Shown here in pieces: positions 1-6,272 of a DNA stretch of 14,754 nt. The number at the start of each line of letters is the position of its first letter. Positions within the stretch are counted from its first letter, which is position 1. The stretch comes from Aquificota bacterium (GTDB taxonomy: Bacteria; Aquificota; Aquificia; Aquificales; Hydrogenothermaceae). A program made the translations under genes and the position numbers. The stretch is taken from NCBI GenBank assembly GCA_013153795.1, contig JAADDV010000072.1:1-14754 (forward strand), written 5' to 3'. A model generated the notes under the pieces. That model ran no database searches. It was given only the letters and a program-made list of their open reading frames with translations, and had not been told where the DNA came from.

Positions 1-230
1 GCCCTTGCCAAAGAACATACAGTGCAGTTTTTAACTGTTTCTGCTACAGCATGGACAGCCTCAAAATCTCCTGGTGATGCAGCAGCAAAGCCAGCTTCTA
101 TAACATCTACATTTAGTTTTTCAAGTTGTTGTGCCATTGTCACTTTTTCTTCAACAGTCATTGAAAAACCAGGTGCTTGTTCTCCATCTCTTAGAGTCGT
201 ATCAAATATGATAATTTTCTCTTTTGCCAT
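1..230 (-). CDS. leuA: 2-isopropylmalate synthase, N-terminal part (runs off the left edge)
   Basis: The first 76 codons of a minus-strand gene are present, starting at ATG 230-228, with AAGGAG about seven bases upstream. The N-terminus carries the alpha-IPM synthase/homocitrate synthase signature FDTTLRDGEQAPG at residues 9-21, where R14, D15 and E17 belong to the acetyl-CoA/metal site in this family. It is followed by the first barrel segments, VDVIEAGFAAASPGD and then NCTVCSLARA. LeuA condenses acetyl-CoA with 2-oxoisovalerate, the first committed step of leucine synthesis, in the cytoplasm. The N-terminus is typical of full-length LeuA. Citramalate or homocitrate synthases share the first motif, but the sequence after it looks most like LeuA. 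The gene is only partial here, so C-terminal regulatory (leucine-binding) features cannot be judged. A promoter with a dyad lies directly upstream. Confidence 0.93.
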   Translation of the reverse strand, partial: MAKEKIIIFDTTLRDGEQAPGFSMTVEEKVTMAQQLEKLNVDVIEAGFAAASPGDFEAVHAVAETVKNCTVCSLAR

Positions 231-253
231 GTTTAAGCTCCTTATCAATAATG

Positions 254-276
254 ATTACTAATATCAACTTAGTAAT
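254..276. repeat. Perfect 8-bp inverted repeat over the leuA -10 (candidate operator)
   Basis: ATTACTAA (254-261) and TTAGTAAT (269-276) are perfect inverted copies separated by 7 bases. The dyad covers the proposed -10 element and the expected start of leuA transcription, which is where a repressor would sit. Its size (23 bp) suits a dimeric DNA-binding protein. No regulator is encoded next to it in this window, and in AT-rich DNA such dyads can arise by chance. Confidence 0.4.
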
Positions 277-294
277 AAAATTTACCTATGTCAA
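266..294 (-). promoter_or_regulatory. Probable leuA promoter
   Basis: On the minus strand a perfect -35 box TTGACA (294-289) is followed after 17 bases by a -10-like TAAGTT (271-266). Transcription would start near 259, giving a leader of about 30 bases with AAGGAG before the leuA start. The -10 is a modest match. The -10 region lies inside an inverted repeat, listed separately. Confidence 0.5.
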
Positions 295-341
295 TTATTT
301 ATTTTATCAATAAAGGAAGGAATAGTAGTGAAAATAATTGA

Positions 342-542
342 TTATTCGTAAGGAATTTCCTCTTCAAATCCCCACTTTTCTATTTCTTCAGTTTTAAATC
401 TTTCAGACCAGCATTTTTCACAAAAATATAGCCCTTCTATATTTTCATCTTCATAAAGCGGAACTCCTTTTATTCCACATTTATAACATTCTTCATTCGT
501 ATCTTCTATCTTTTTTAAGTTTTCTAAATTTTTAGACTTCAT
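342..542 (-). CDS. Small four-cysteine (zinc-ribbon-like) hypothetical protein, 66 aa
   Basis: This is an unrecognised small cytoplasmic protein starting at ATG 542-540, with a good AAGGAG ribosome-binding site. It carries two CxxC pairs, C19/C22 (CYKC) and C41/C44 (CEKC), 18 residues apart, which is the usual layout of a zinc ribbon. The tail is acidic and aromatic (EKWGFEEEIPYE). There is no signal peptide or membrane segment. It lies about 100 bases downstream of the LptG-type gene in the same direction and upstream of leuA, so it could be co-transcribed with the permease, but the leuA promoter follows it. Zinc binding is inferred from the cysteines. No function can be assigned. Codon use and the clear ribosome-binding site make it a likely real gene. 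Confidence 0.75.
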   Translation of the reverse strand: MKSKNLENLKKIEDTNEECYKCGIKGVPLYEDENIEGLYFCEKCWSERFKTEEIEKWGFEEEIPYE

Positions 543-645
543 ATATTTCTCCTTATCAAAAATTAAAAACTGTAATAATGAAAATTTAATTTAGATTTTT
601 ATTTATTTATTCAGATAGGAGCTAAATCATAAAGTTTTATTATAG

Positions 646-1716
646 TTAAAACTCCTGAAAGTCTAGTTTTCTTAAGAAGATAAATCCTATTATTAGATAT
701 AGAATATCTATAGAAAAAACAGATACATATGGAATAACATTACTTTCAGCTAAAGAAGATAATAAACCACTTCCATACCAGTAAAAGACTAAAAGAATAA
801 CAACAATTCCAATATATTTTGCCTTTTGTTTCCATAAAAATGGATATGCAGCAAATACTAAAAATAATGGAGAAAAGACAGTAGCTAGTTTCTGATAGAA
901 TTTACTCCAGTAATATGAAGCCGGATATCCATACTTTTCAGCAATCTTTGCTGTTGTATATAACTCTTTTAAAGAAATAGGTTTTCTTATTTCGATGAGT
1001 TTTTTAAATTCCTCTATATTCATATTCATGAAAAAAGGATATTCTCGAAATTTTTCTAAAGAAAAATCAAAAGGATTTTTTAAATTTATAACTTTTCCAT
1101 TAAAAAATAAAATTTTATTTTCTTTTACAAAAAAAGATTTTCCTTCTATTCTTAATACAGGCTTAAAATCTTTGTCTAGTTTTAAAACAATAGCATTTTT
1201 TCCTGATTTAGTGTCAAAATCAAGAATATCAAAATACATAAATGTCCTTTTATCTAAAGCTATCCAAGTATTAAAAGCTAAAAGTTTTTTTGTTTCCTCT
1301 AAATCTTTTTTTCTTAAAATTTTATAAATCTTTTCAGCTCTTTTTTGAGCTTCTGGTAAGATTGTTTCTAAGTTTAAAATTTGTAAAAGAGAGAATATAA
1401 AAGAAAATATAAAAATCCTCTTTCCTAAATCTTTTAGTGAAATACCATTTAGAAGGATTGGATATATTTCCCTAGTTTGAATTAAATCTTTAATTAAAAG
1501 AGCTACTACAATAACAACTGATACAGGAAGCATAAAATAAAGTTTTTCAGGAAGTTTATAGATTATATACATAAATAAAGCTGAGACATCAAAAATTTTT
1601 ATCTTTCTAAGAATTTCTATAAGTTCTACTAAAATTGTTACAAAAGATATAGAAGGAAGAATAACAAGCAGATATATAAAAAGTTTTTTATAAAGATATT
1701 TATCAAGTATTCGCAT
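646..1716 (-). CDS. lptG: LptF/LptG (YjgP/YjgQ) family permease, LptG-like
   Basis: This 356-residue inner-membrane protein matches the LptF/LptG family. In that family the LptF-LptG pair with the LptB ATPase extracts lipopolysaccharide from the inner membrane and passes it to the periplasmic bridge. The N-terminus (ILDKYL) resembles LptG (VLDRYI). Hydrophobic segments lie near residues 13-35, 57-77 and 100-118. A soluble region follows at about 120-265, matching the periplasmic beta-jellyroll of the family. Three more segments lie at about 275-295, 300-320 and 330-350. Start ATG 1716-1714 is preceded by AAGGA. The length is typical. It is divergent from rpsB, and no other Lpt gene is in the window, so the partner must be elsewhere. 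LptF and LptG are hard to tell apart by eye; the G assignment rests mainly on the N-terminus. Confidence 0.85.
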   Translation of the reverse strand: MRILDKYLYKKLFIYLLVILPSISFVTILVELIEILRKIKIFDVSALFMYIIYKLPEKLYFMLPVSVVIVVALLIKDLIQTREIYPILLNGISLKDLGKRIFIFSFIFSLLQILNLETILPEAQKRAEKIYKILRKKDLEETKKLLAFNTWIALDKRTFMYFDILDFDTKSGKNAIVLKLDKDFKPVLRIEGKSFFVKENKILFFNGKVINLKNPFDFSLEKFREYPFFMNMNIEEFKKLIEIRKPISLKELYTTAKIAEKYGYPASYYWSKFYQKLATVFSPLFLVFAAYPFLWKQKAKYIGIVVILLVFYWYGSGLLSSLAESNVIPYVSVFSIDILYLIIGFIFLRKLDFQEF

Positions 1717-1732
1717 ACATTTCCTTGAGATT

Positions 1733-1762
1733 TTGATAAGTATTATTAACTTATGATATATT
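1733..1762 (+). promoter_or_regulatory. Probable promoter of the rpsB-infB cluster
   Basis: TTGATA (1733-1738) and TATATT (1757-1762) are separated by 18 bases, a good housekeeping sigma match. The expected start near 1769 would give a leader of about 85 bases before rpsB. The site lies in the gap divergent from the LptG-type gene. Alternative -10 placements (TATGAT at 1752-1757 with TTGAGA further upstream) are poorer. Confidence 0.5.
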
Positions 1763-1768
1763 ATTTTG

Positions 1769-1853
1769 GTTAATCAAGCACGTCTCCTTGACACAAGGGT
1801 TGCCCTTTGCGGTCATTGGGAGGCGGAAGAATAAACCCTTAAGGAGGTATTTT
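1769..1853 (+). promoter_or_regulatory. rpsB leader with two mutually exclusive folds (candidate S2 autoregulatory RNA)
   Basis: The leader is far more GC-rich than other gaps here and is full of complementary blocks. Fold A pairs CGTCTCC (1781-1787) with GGAGGCG (1819-1825), with one G-U pair. It encloses a small hairpin AAGGG/CCCTT (1795-1799 with 1803-1807) and leaves the Shine-Dalgarno AAGGAGG (1841-1847) free. Fold B pairs CTCCTT (1784-1789) with the Shine-Dalgarno AAGGAG (1841-1846) and, directly stacked, AAGGGTT (1795-1801) with AACCCTT (1834-1840). That gives 13 Watson-Crick pairs with a 5-base bulge, plus two possible wobble pairs. The two folds share bases and cannot coexist. S2 is known to repress rpsB-tsf through the leader in E. 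coli; that this leader does the same is inference. Confidence 0.55.
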
Positions 1854-2753
1854 ATGGCATTTGAAATTACTATGAGAGAACTTCTTGAAGCTGGGGTTCA
1901 CTTTGGTCATCAAACTAGAAGATGGAACCCGAAAATGGCACCGTATATCTTTACAAAAAGAAACGGTATCCATATTATTGACCTTTCAAAAACAATTCCT
2001 CTCTTTAAAATTGCCTGGGAATTTGTAAGAGATGAAGTAGCAAAAGGAGCTGATATTCTTTTTGTAGGAACAAAGAAACAGGCTCAGGCTATTATTGAAG
2101 AACAAGCCCAAAGATGTGGTGCTTACTACATTAATGAAAGATGGCTTGGTGGTCTTTTAACAAACTTCCAGACTGTTAGAAAGTCTATAGAAAAACTTAA
2201 AAAACTTGAAAGAATGGAAGCTGAAGGTGCATTTGATATCCTTCCTAAAAAAGAAGTTGTAAGACTTAAAAAGAAAAAGGAAAAATTAGAAAAATATCTA
2301 AAAGGTATTAAAGATATGGAAAAAATCCCTGACATTATTTATGTAGTTGATACAGTCAGGGAAGAACTTGCTGTTAAAGAAGCTAAAAAACTAGGAATAC
2401 CTGTTGTTGCAATAGCAGATACAAACTGTGACCCTGACCTTATAGATTATCCAATACCAGGAAACGATGATGCTATCAAAGCTATAAACCTTATTACTAC
2501 TAAGATTGCAGATGCTGTTTTAGAAGGAAAATCAATGAGAGAAGCAACTGTTGAAGAAGGTGGAGAAATAGAAAGTATAGAAGCAGAACTACTTAAAAAA
2601 GCTGAAGAAGAAGGGGTAGCTGAAATTAAAATGTCTGGTGTTCATGGTGCAAATGCTCCTGAGAAAGAGGAAGCAATAGAAGATGCTGTTGAAAAAGAAA
2701 TAAAAGAAAAATTACCAGAAGAAATAGAAGAAGCTAAGGAGGAGTTGAAATAA
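1854..2753 (+). CDS. rpsB: 30S ribosomal protein S2
   Basis: Ribosomal protein uS2 (299 aa) sits on the back of the 30S head-body junction. Family motifs are clear: EAGVHFGHQTRRWNPKM near the N-terminus, WLGGLLTNF in the middle, and the ADTNCDPDLIDYPIPGNDDA stretch. The start is ATG 1854, seven bases after a perfect AAGGAGG. An in-frame upstream TTG at 1788 is rejected because it would translate the leader. The usual S2 fold ends near residue 228. About 70 further residues form an acidic, Glu/Lys-rich tail of low complexity, longer than in E. coli S2 (241 aa). The stop overlaps the tsf start (TAATG), so translation of the two is coupled. It is the first gene of the translation cluster and probably controlled through its leader. 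Confidence 0.98.
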   Translation: MAFEITMRELLEAGVHFGHQTRRWNPKMAPYIFTKRNGIHIIDLSKTIPLFKIAWEFVRDEVAKGADILFVGTKKQAQAIIEEQAQRCGAYYINERWLGGLLTNFQTVRKSIEKLKKLERMEAEGAFDILPKKEVVRLKKKKEKLEKYLKGIKDMEKIPDIIYVVDTVREELAVKEAKKLGIPVVAIADTNCDPDLIDYPIPGNDDAIKAINLITTKIADAVLEGKSMREATVEEGGEIESIEAELLKKAEEEGVAEIKMSGVHGANAPEKEEAIEDAVEKEIKEKLPEEIEEAKEELK

Positions 2754-3346
2754 TGGCAGTAGATGCAAAGCTTGTTAAGACTTTAAGGGAAATGACTGGT
2801 GCTGGTGTTCTTGAATGTAAAAAGGCTTTAGAAGAAACAAATGGAAATCTTGAGGAAGCTGTAGAACTTCTTAGAAAAAGAGGAATAGCAAAAGCTGCTA
2901 AAAAAGCAGGTAGAGAAACAAAAGAAGGTCTTATCCATGCATATATCCATGCTGGTGGAAGAATCGGTGTTCTTTTAGAGCTTAACTGTGAGACAGACTT
3001 TGTTGCTAGAAACGAAGTGTTTAAAGAACTTGCAAATGAGCTAGCTCTTCAGATTGCAGCAATGAAACCTCAATATGTAAGCAGAGACACTGTTCCAAAA
3101 GAAGTTATAGAAAAGGAAGGGGAAATCGCAAGGGAAGCTGCTTTAGCAGAAGGGAAACCTGAACATATAGCTGAAAAAATAGCAGAAGGTAAAGTTGAAA
3201 AGTTTTTAAAAGAAGTATGTCTTTTAGAACAGCCTTACATAAAAGATGATAAGAAAACTGTTGAAGACCTTATAAAAGAGTATATTGCTAAACTTGGTGA
3301 GAATATACAGGTAAGAAGATTTACAAGATACGAGTTAGGAGAGTAA
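2753..3346 (+). CDS. tsf: Elongation factor Ts (short form)
   Basis: EF-Ts (197 aa) is the guanine nucleotide exchange factor that reloads EF-Tu with GTP. The N-terminal UBA-like domain (about residues 1-50) has the typical LREMTGAGVLECKKALEETNGN pattern. The conserved TDFVARNE motif, which contacts the EF-Tu nucleotide site, is at 81-88. The protein is about 85 residues shorter than E. coli EF-Ts and lacks the extended C-terminal coiled-coil region, as in the short Thermus-type form that works as a dimer. The ATG overlaps the rpsB stop by one base, and the ribosome-binding site AAGGAGG lies within the end of rpsB. The S2-EF-Ts pairing is very widely conserved, and the overlap ties EF-Ts output to that of S2. 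Confidence 0.98.
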   Translation: MAVDAKLVKTLREMTGAGVLECKKALEETNGNLEEAVELLRKRGIAKAAKKAGRETKEGLIHAYIHAGGRIGVLLELNCETDFVARNEVFKELANELALQIAAMKPQYVSRDTVPKEVIEKEGEIAREAALAEGKPEHIAEKIAEGKVEKFLKEVCLLEQPYIKDDKKTVEDLIKEYIAKLGENIQVRRFTRYELGE

Positions 3347-3347
3347 T

Positions 3348-4058
3348 TTGAGCCTGAAGTATAAAAGGGTTCTTTTAAAACTATCAGGAGAAGCTTTAAT
3401 GGGGGATCAAGAGTATGGTATTGACCCCCTCTTTGTTAATAGTCTTGCAGATGATATAAAAGAGGTTTATGAGATAGGGGCTGAAATAGCTATTGTTATA
3501 GGCGGTGGGAATATCTTCAGAGGTGTTAAAGGCGCATCTATGGGAATGGATAGAGCTACAGCTGACTATATGGGAATGCTTGCTACAGTGATGAATGCTC
3601 TGGCTCTTCAAGATGTTTTAGAGAAAAAAGATGTTCCTACAAGGGTTATGTCTGCTATAGAAATGAGACAGATAGCTGAGCCTTACATAAGAAGAAAAGC
3701 TATAAGACATTTAGAAAAAGGTAGAATTGTTATTTTTGCTGCAGGGACAGGAAGTCCATTTTTTACTACAGACACAACAGGGGCACTTAGAGCAGCTGAG
3801 ATAAAAGCAGAGGTTCTTCTAAAAGCAACAAAAGTTGATGGTATATATGATAAAGATCCTGTGAAAAATCCTGATGCAAAACTTCTAAAAGAAGTTTCAT
3901 ATCTTGAGGCTATTAACAAAGACTTAAAAGTTATGGATCATACTGCCCTTACTCTTTGTATGGAAAATAAACTTCCAATTATTGTTTTTAACATCAAAGA
4001 GAAAGGAAGTCTTAAGAAAATTTTATTAGGTGAAAATGTTGGCTCAATAGTGCATTAA
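3348..4058 (+). CDS. pyrH: Uridylate (UMP) kinase
   Basis: This 236-residue enzyme of the amino-acid-kinase fold phosphorylates UMP to UDP with ATP, feeding pyrimidine nucleotides to RNA and DNA. Visible motifs are KLSGEAL (11-17, phosphate-binding lysine), the IGGGN glycine loop (51-55), RG at 58-59, the UMP-binding GTGSPFFTTDT (133-143, where most members have GTGNPFFTTD), and TKVDGIYDKDP (161-171). The start is TTG at 3348, placed one base after the tsf stop, with GGAGAG about seven bases upstream. No in-frame ATG fits the conserved N-terminus. Bacterial UMP kinases are hexamers regulated by GTP and UTP. The gene lies in its classical place between tsf and frr. Confidence 0.97.
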   Translation: MSLKYKRVLLKLSGEALMGDQEYGIDPLFVNSLADDIKEVYEIGAEIAIVIGGGNIFRGVKGASMGMDRATADYMGMLATVMNALALQDVLEKKDVPTRVMSAIEMRQIAEPYIRRKAIRHLEKGRIVIFAAGTGSPFFTTDTTGALRAAEIKAEVLLKATKVDGIYDKDPVKNPDAKLLKEVSYLEAINKDLKVMDHTALTLCMENKLPIIVFNIKEKGSLKKILLGENVGSIVH

Positions 4059-4072
4059 AGGAGGAGTGAGAG

Positions 4073-4627
4073 ATGATACAGGACATACTTAAAGATGCCG
4101 AAAAAAGAATGAAAAAAGCAGTAGAAAAGTTCAAAGATGAGCTTGCAGGACTTAGAACAGGAAGAGCTTCTACAGGTCTTGTTGAAAATATAAAGGTTGA
4201 GTATTATGGAGCAGAAATGCCTTTAAAACAGATTGCAACCATCTCCACTCCTGAGCCATCGCAGATTTTAATTCAGACATGGGATCAAAATGCTGTTCCA
4301 GCTATAGAAAAAGCCCTTCAAGAGGCAAATCTTGGGGCTAATCCACAAACAGAAGGTAATATTATAAGACTTATACTTCCTCCAATGACTGAAGAAAGAA
4401 GAAAAGAGCTTGTAAAAGTTATTGGTAAAATGGCAGAAGAGGCAAGAATTGCTATAAGAAATATAAGAAGAGATGATAAAGAAGCTATAGAAGATTTAAA
4501 GAATGAAGGCATATCTGAAGATGAAATCAAAAAAGCTTTAGAGAAACTTCAAAAAATCACTGATAAATATATCAAAGAAATCAATCAGCTAGCGGAAGCA
4601 AAGGAGAAAGAAATCTTATCTATTTAA
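4073..4627 (+). CDS. frr: Ribosome recycling factor
   Basis: RRF (184 aa, the standard length) splits post-termination ribosomes together with EF-G. The three-helix-bundle domain is recognisable from the GLRTGRAS motif (26-33), the LRTGR loop typical of the family, and from the C-terminal Lys/Glu-rich helices. The small beta domain contains the YYGAEMPLKQIATISTPEP segment and the ILPPMTEERRKELVK stretch. The IRNIRRD motif is intact. Start ATG 4073 follows a strong GGAGG 14 bases after the pyrH stop. A gap of about 65 bases, with no clear hairpin, follows before rimP, so read-through into the rimP-nusA-infB half is likely. Confidence 0.98.
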   Translation: MIQDILKDAEKRMKKAVEKFKDELAGLRTGRASTGLVENIKVEYYGAEMPLKQIATISTPEPSQILIQTWDQNAVPAIEKALQEANLGANPQTEGNIIRLILPPMTEERRKELVKVIGKMAEEARIAIRNIRRDDKEAIEDLKNEGISEDEIKKALEKLQKITDKYIKEINQLAEAKEKEILSI

Positions 4628-4694
4628 ATCTTTGAAAATCCTTGTTTTTTCCTTATATTTATCCTTATAAAAACTAATAGCAGAGGTGTTTTTT

Positions 4695-5138
4695 GTGGAT
4701 ATTGTTGAAAGAGTAAAAGAATTATTACAGCCTCTTTTAGAAGAAAGAGGTTTAAAACTTGTTGATGTTGAGTATATAAAAGAAGGGAAACCTGTTTTGC
4801 GTATATATATATATAACAATGAAGGAACAAGTATAGATGACTGTGAATGGATAAGTAGAAGAATAGGAGCACTGCTGGACATTGAGGATTTAATACCCCA
4901 TTCATATACGCTAGAAGTTTCTTCTCCAGGACTTAACAGAAAGCTAAAAAATCCTGAAGAGTATGAAATTTTTAAAGGAAGAGAAATAAAAATAGTTACA
5001 AAAGAACCTATAGATAAAAAACAGGTATTTAAAGGAACTCTTAAAGGTTTAGAAGAAGAAAATGTAAAAATTGAAGAAAAAGGTTGTGAGGTGAAAATTC
5101 CTTTAGAAAATATTTCCCGAGCAAATCTGGAATTTTAA
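4695..5138 (+). CDS. rimP: Ribosome maturation factor RimP
   Basis: RimP (YhbC, 147 aa) binds the 30S subunit and helps late assembly of the head. The N-terminal alpha-beta domain spans about residues 1-75 and contains LLEERGLKLVDVEYIKEGKPVLRIYI and the DDCEWISRRIG helix. It is followed by the family hallmark LEVSSPGLNRKL and the C-terminal SH3-like barrel. I place the start at GTG 4695, because AGAGGTG (4682-4688) then serves as ribosome-binding site with six bases of spacing. The in-frame GTG at 4686 lies inside that site and would add three residues (MFF). RimP next to nusA is a very common arrangement. Confidence 0.93.
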   Translation: MDIVERVKELLQPLLEERGLKLVDVEYIKEGKPVLRIYIYNNEGTSIDDCEWISRRIGALLDIEDLIPHSYTLEVSSPGLNRKLKNPEEYEIFKGREIKIVTKEPIDKKQVFKGTLKGLEEENVKIEEKGCEVKIPLENISRANLEF

Positions 5139-5150
5139 AGAGGTGCACAT

Positions 5151-6272
5151 ATGGCAATAAAACTAAAAAATGTTATAGAGACAGTAGCAAAAGAGAAGAA
5201 TGTTCCAGAAGAGGTTATAGAAAAAGCTTTGATAGAAGGTATTCGTGCAGCTGTAAAAAAAGAGTTTGGATATAAGGACAATGTTCGTGTTGTTTTCGAT
5301 AAAGAAAATGATGAGCTGAAAGTATTTCTTAGAAAGAAGGTAACTCCTTTTGTAGAAAATCCAAAAAGAGATATTTCTTTAGAAGAAGCAAAAAAATATG
5401 ATGAAAATGCAGAAGTAGGAAAATATGTTGAAATACCTCTTTCCTTAGAAGATTTAGGGAGAATTGCTTTAACAGCTGCTAAAGAAGCAATTCAAAACAA
5501 AGTAGCAAGAGTTGAAAAAAATATTTTATTTAAAGAGTTTAAAGAATTAGAAGGAAAAGTTGTAACTGGGACAGTTAGAAGATTTGAAGGAGATGATATT
5601 ATAGTAGATTTAGGAAGAGTAGAAGCTGTTCTTCCTGAAGAAGAGCAGATAAAAAAGGAAAATTATAAAATAGGTGATAGAATAAGAGCCCTTATCTTAA
5701 AAGTTGTTAAAGATGGAACATATCCTATATATGAAAAAAGAAAAGTAAAAAGAGTTCTTAAGGCTCCTGAAGACCAACCTCTTGTTATACTTTCTCGAAC
5801 TCATCCAAACTTTTTAAAAAGACTTATAGAAATTGAAGTGCCAGAAATCCAGGAAGAAGAGATAGAAATAAAAGCTATTGCTAGGGAACCAGGAGAAAGG
5901 GCAAAAGTGGCTGTGTATGCAAAAGATAAAAATATAGACCCTGTAGGTGTTGTTGTTGGATTAAAAGGAAGTAGGATACAAACTGTTTCAGAAGAACTTT
6001 CAGGTGAAAAAATAGATGTTATTGAATGGGACCCAGACCCAGCTAGATTTATTTTAAGAGCTTTGTCTCCAGCAAGACCAAGAAAATGGAGACTTTTAGA
6101 AGATGAAAAAAGAATAGAAGTGGCTGTTCCTAAAGAAGAGCTTTCCCTTGCTATAGGAAAAGGTGGAATAAATGCAAAACTTGCCCATAAACTTACAGGT
6201 TGGCACATAGATATCCTCAGTGAGGAAGACTTTGAAAGAATCCAGAAACTTCCAAGAAAAAACCAGAGCTAA
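5151..6272 (+). CDS. nusA: Transcription termination/antitermination protein NusA
   Basis: NusA (373 aa) binds RNA polymerase and nascent RNA, modulating pausing, termination and rRNA antitermination. The N-terminal polymerase-binding domain covers about 1-130. An S1 domain follows (about 134-217, ending in the conserved LVILSRTHP). KH1 has a GLKG loop at 270-273 and the GEKIDVIEWDPDP segment, and KH2 has GKGG at 336-339. It lacks the C-terminal acidic repeats of E. coli, as most bacteria do. About 17-20 extra residues (188-208, YEKRKVKRVLKAPED region) sit within the S1 domain compared with the common form. Start ATG 5151 follows AGAGGTG. The downstream ylxR reading frame begins inside its last 41 bases. 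Confidence 0.97.
   Translation: MAIKLKNVIETVAKEKNVPEEVIEKALIEGIRAAVKKEFGYKDNVRVVFDKENDELKVFLRKKVTPFVENPKRDISLEEAKKYDENAEVGKYVEIPLSLEDLGRIALTAAKEAIQNKVARVEKNILFKEFKELEGKVVTGTVRRFEGDDIIVDLGRVEAVLPEEEQIKKENYKIGDRIRALILKVVKDGTYPIYEKRKVKRVLKAPEDQPLVILSRTHPNFLKRLIEIEVPEIQEEEIEIKAIAREPGERAKVAVYAKDKNIDPVGVVVGLKGSRIQTVSEELSGEKIDVIEWDPDPARFILRALSPARPRKWRLLEDEKRIEVAVPKEELSLAIGKGGINAKLAHKLTGWHIDILSEEDFERIQKLPRKNQS

Noticed and set aside
22..261. Plus-strand frame over the leuA start
   Set aside because: It is the antisense shadow of leuA, whose conserved FDTTLRDGEQAPG motif is on the minus strand.
1788..1816. TTGACA at 1788-1793 as a -35 box for rpsB
   Set aside because: No -10-like sequence lies 16-18 bases downstream (the position reads GGTCAT), and the bases are better explained as part of the leader RNA arms.
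1788..1853. Upstream TTG extension of rpsB by 22 codons
   Set aside because: The extension translates the structured leader and lacks a ribosome-binding site; ATG 1854 has a perfect Shine-Dalgarno and gives the conserved S2 N-terminus.
4686..4694. GTG 4686 as the rimP start
   Set aside because: It lies inside the AGAGGTG ribosome-binding site that is ideally spaced for GTG 4695, and would only add MFF before the conserved N-terminus.
4616..4905. Two minus-strand frames over the rimP start
   Set aside because: They oppose the conserved RimP reading frame, have no ribosome-binding site, and are hydrophobic low-complexity translations typical of antisense frames.
5801..6208. 135-codon minus-strand frame inside nusA
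   Set aside because: It is a Ser/Phe-rich antisense shadow of the conserved KH domains of NusA.
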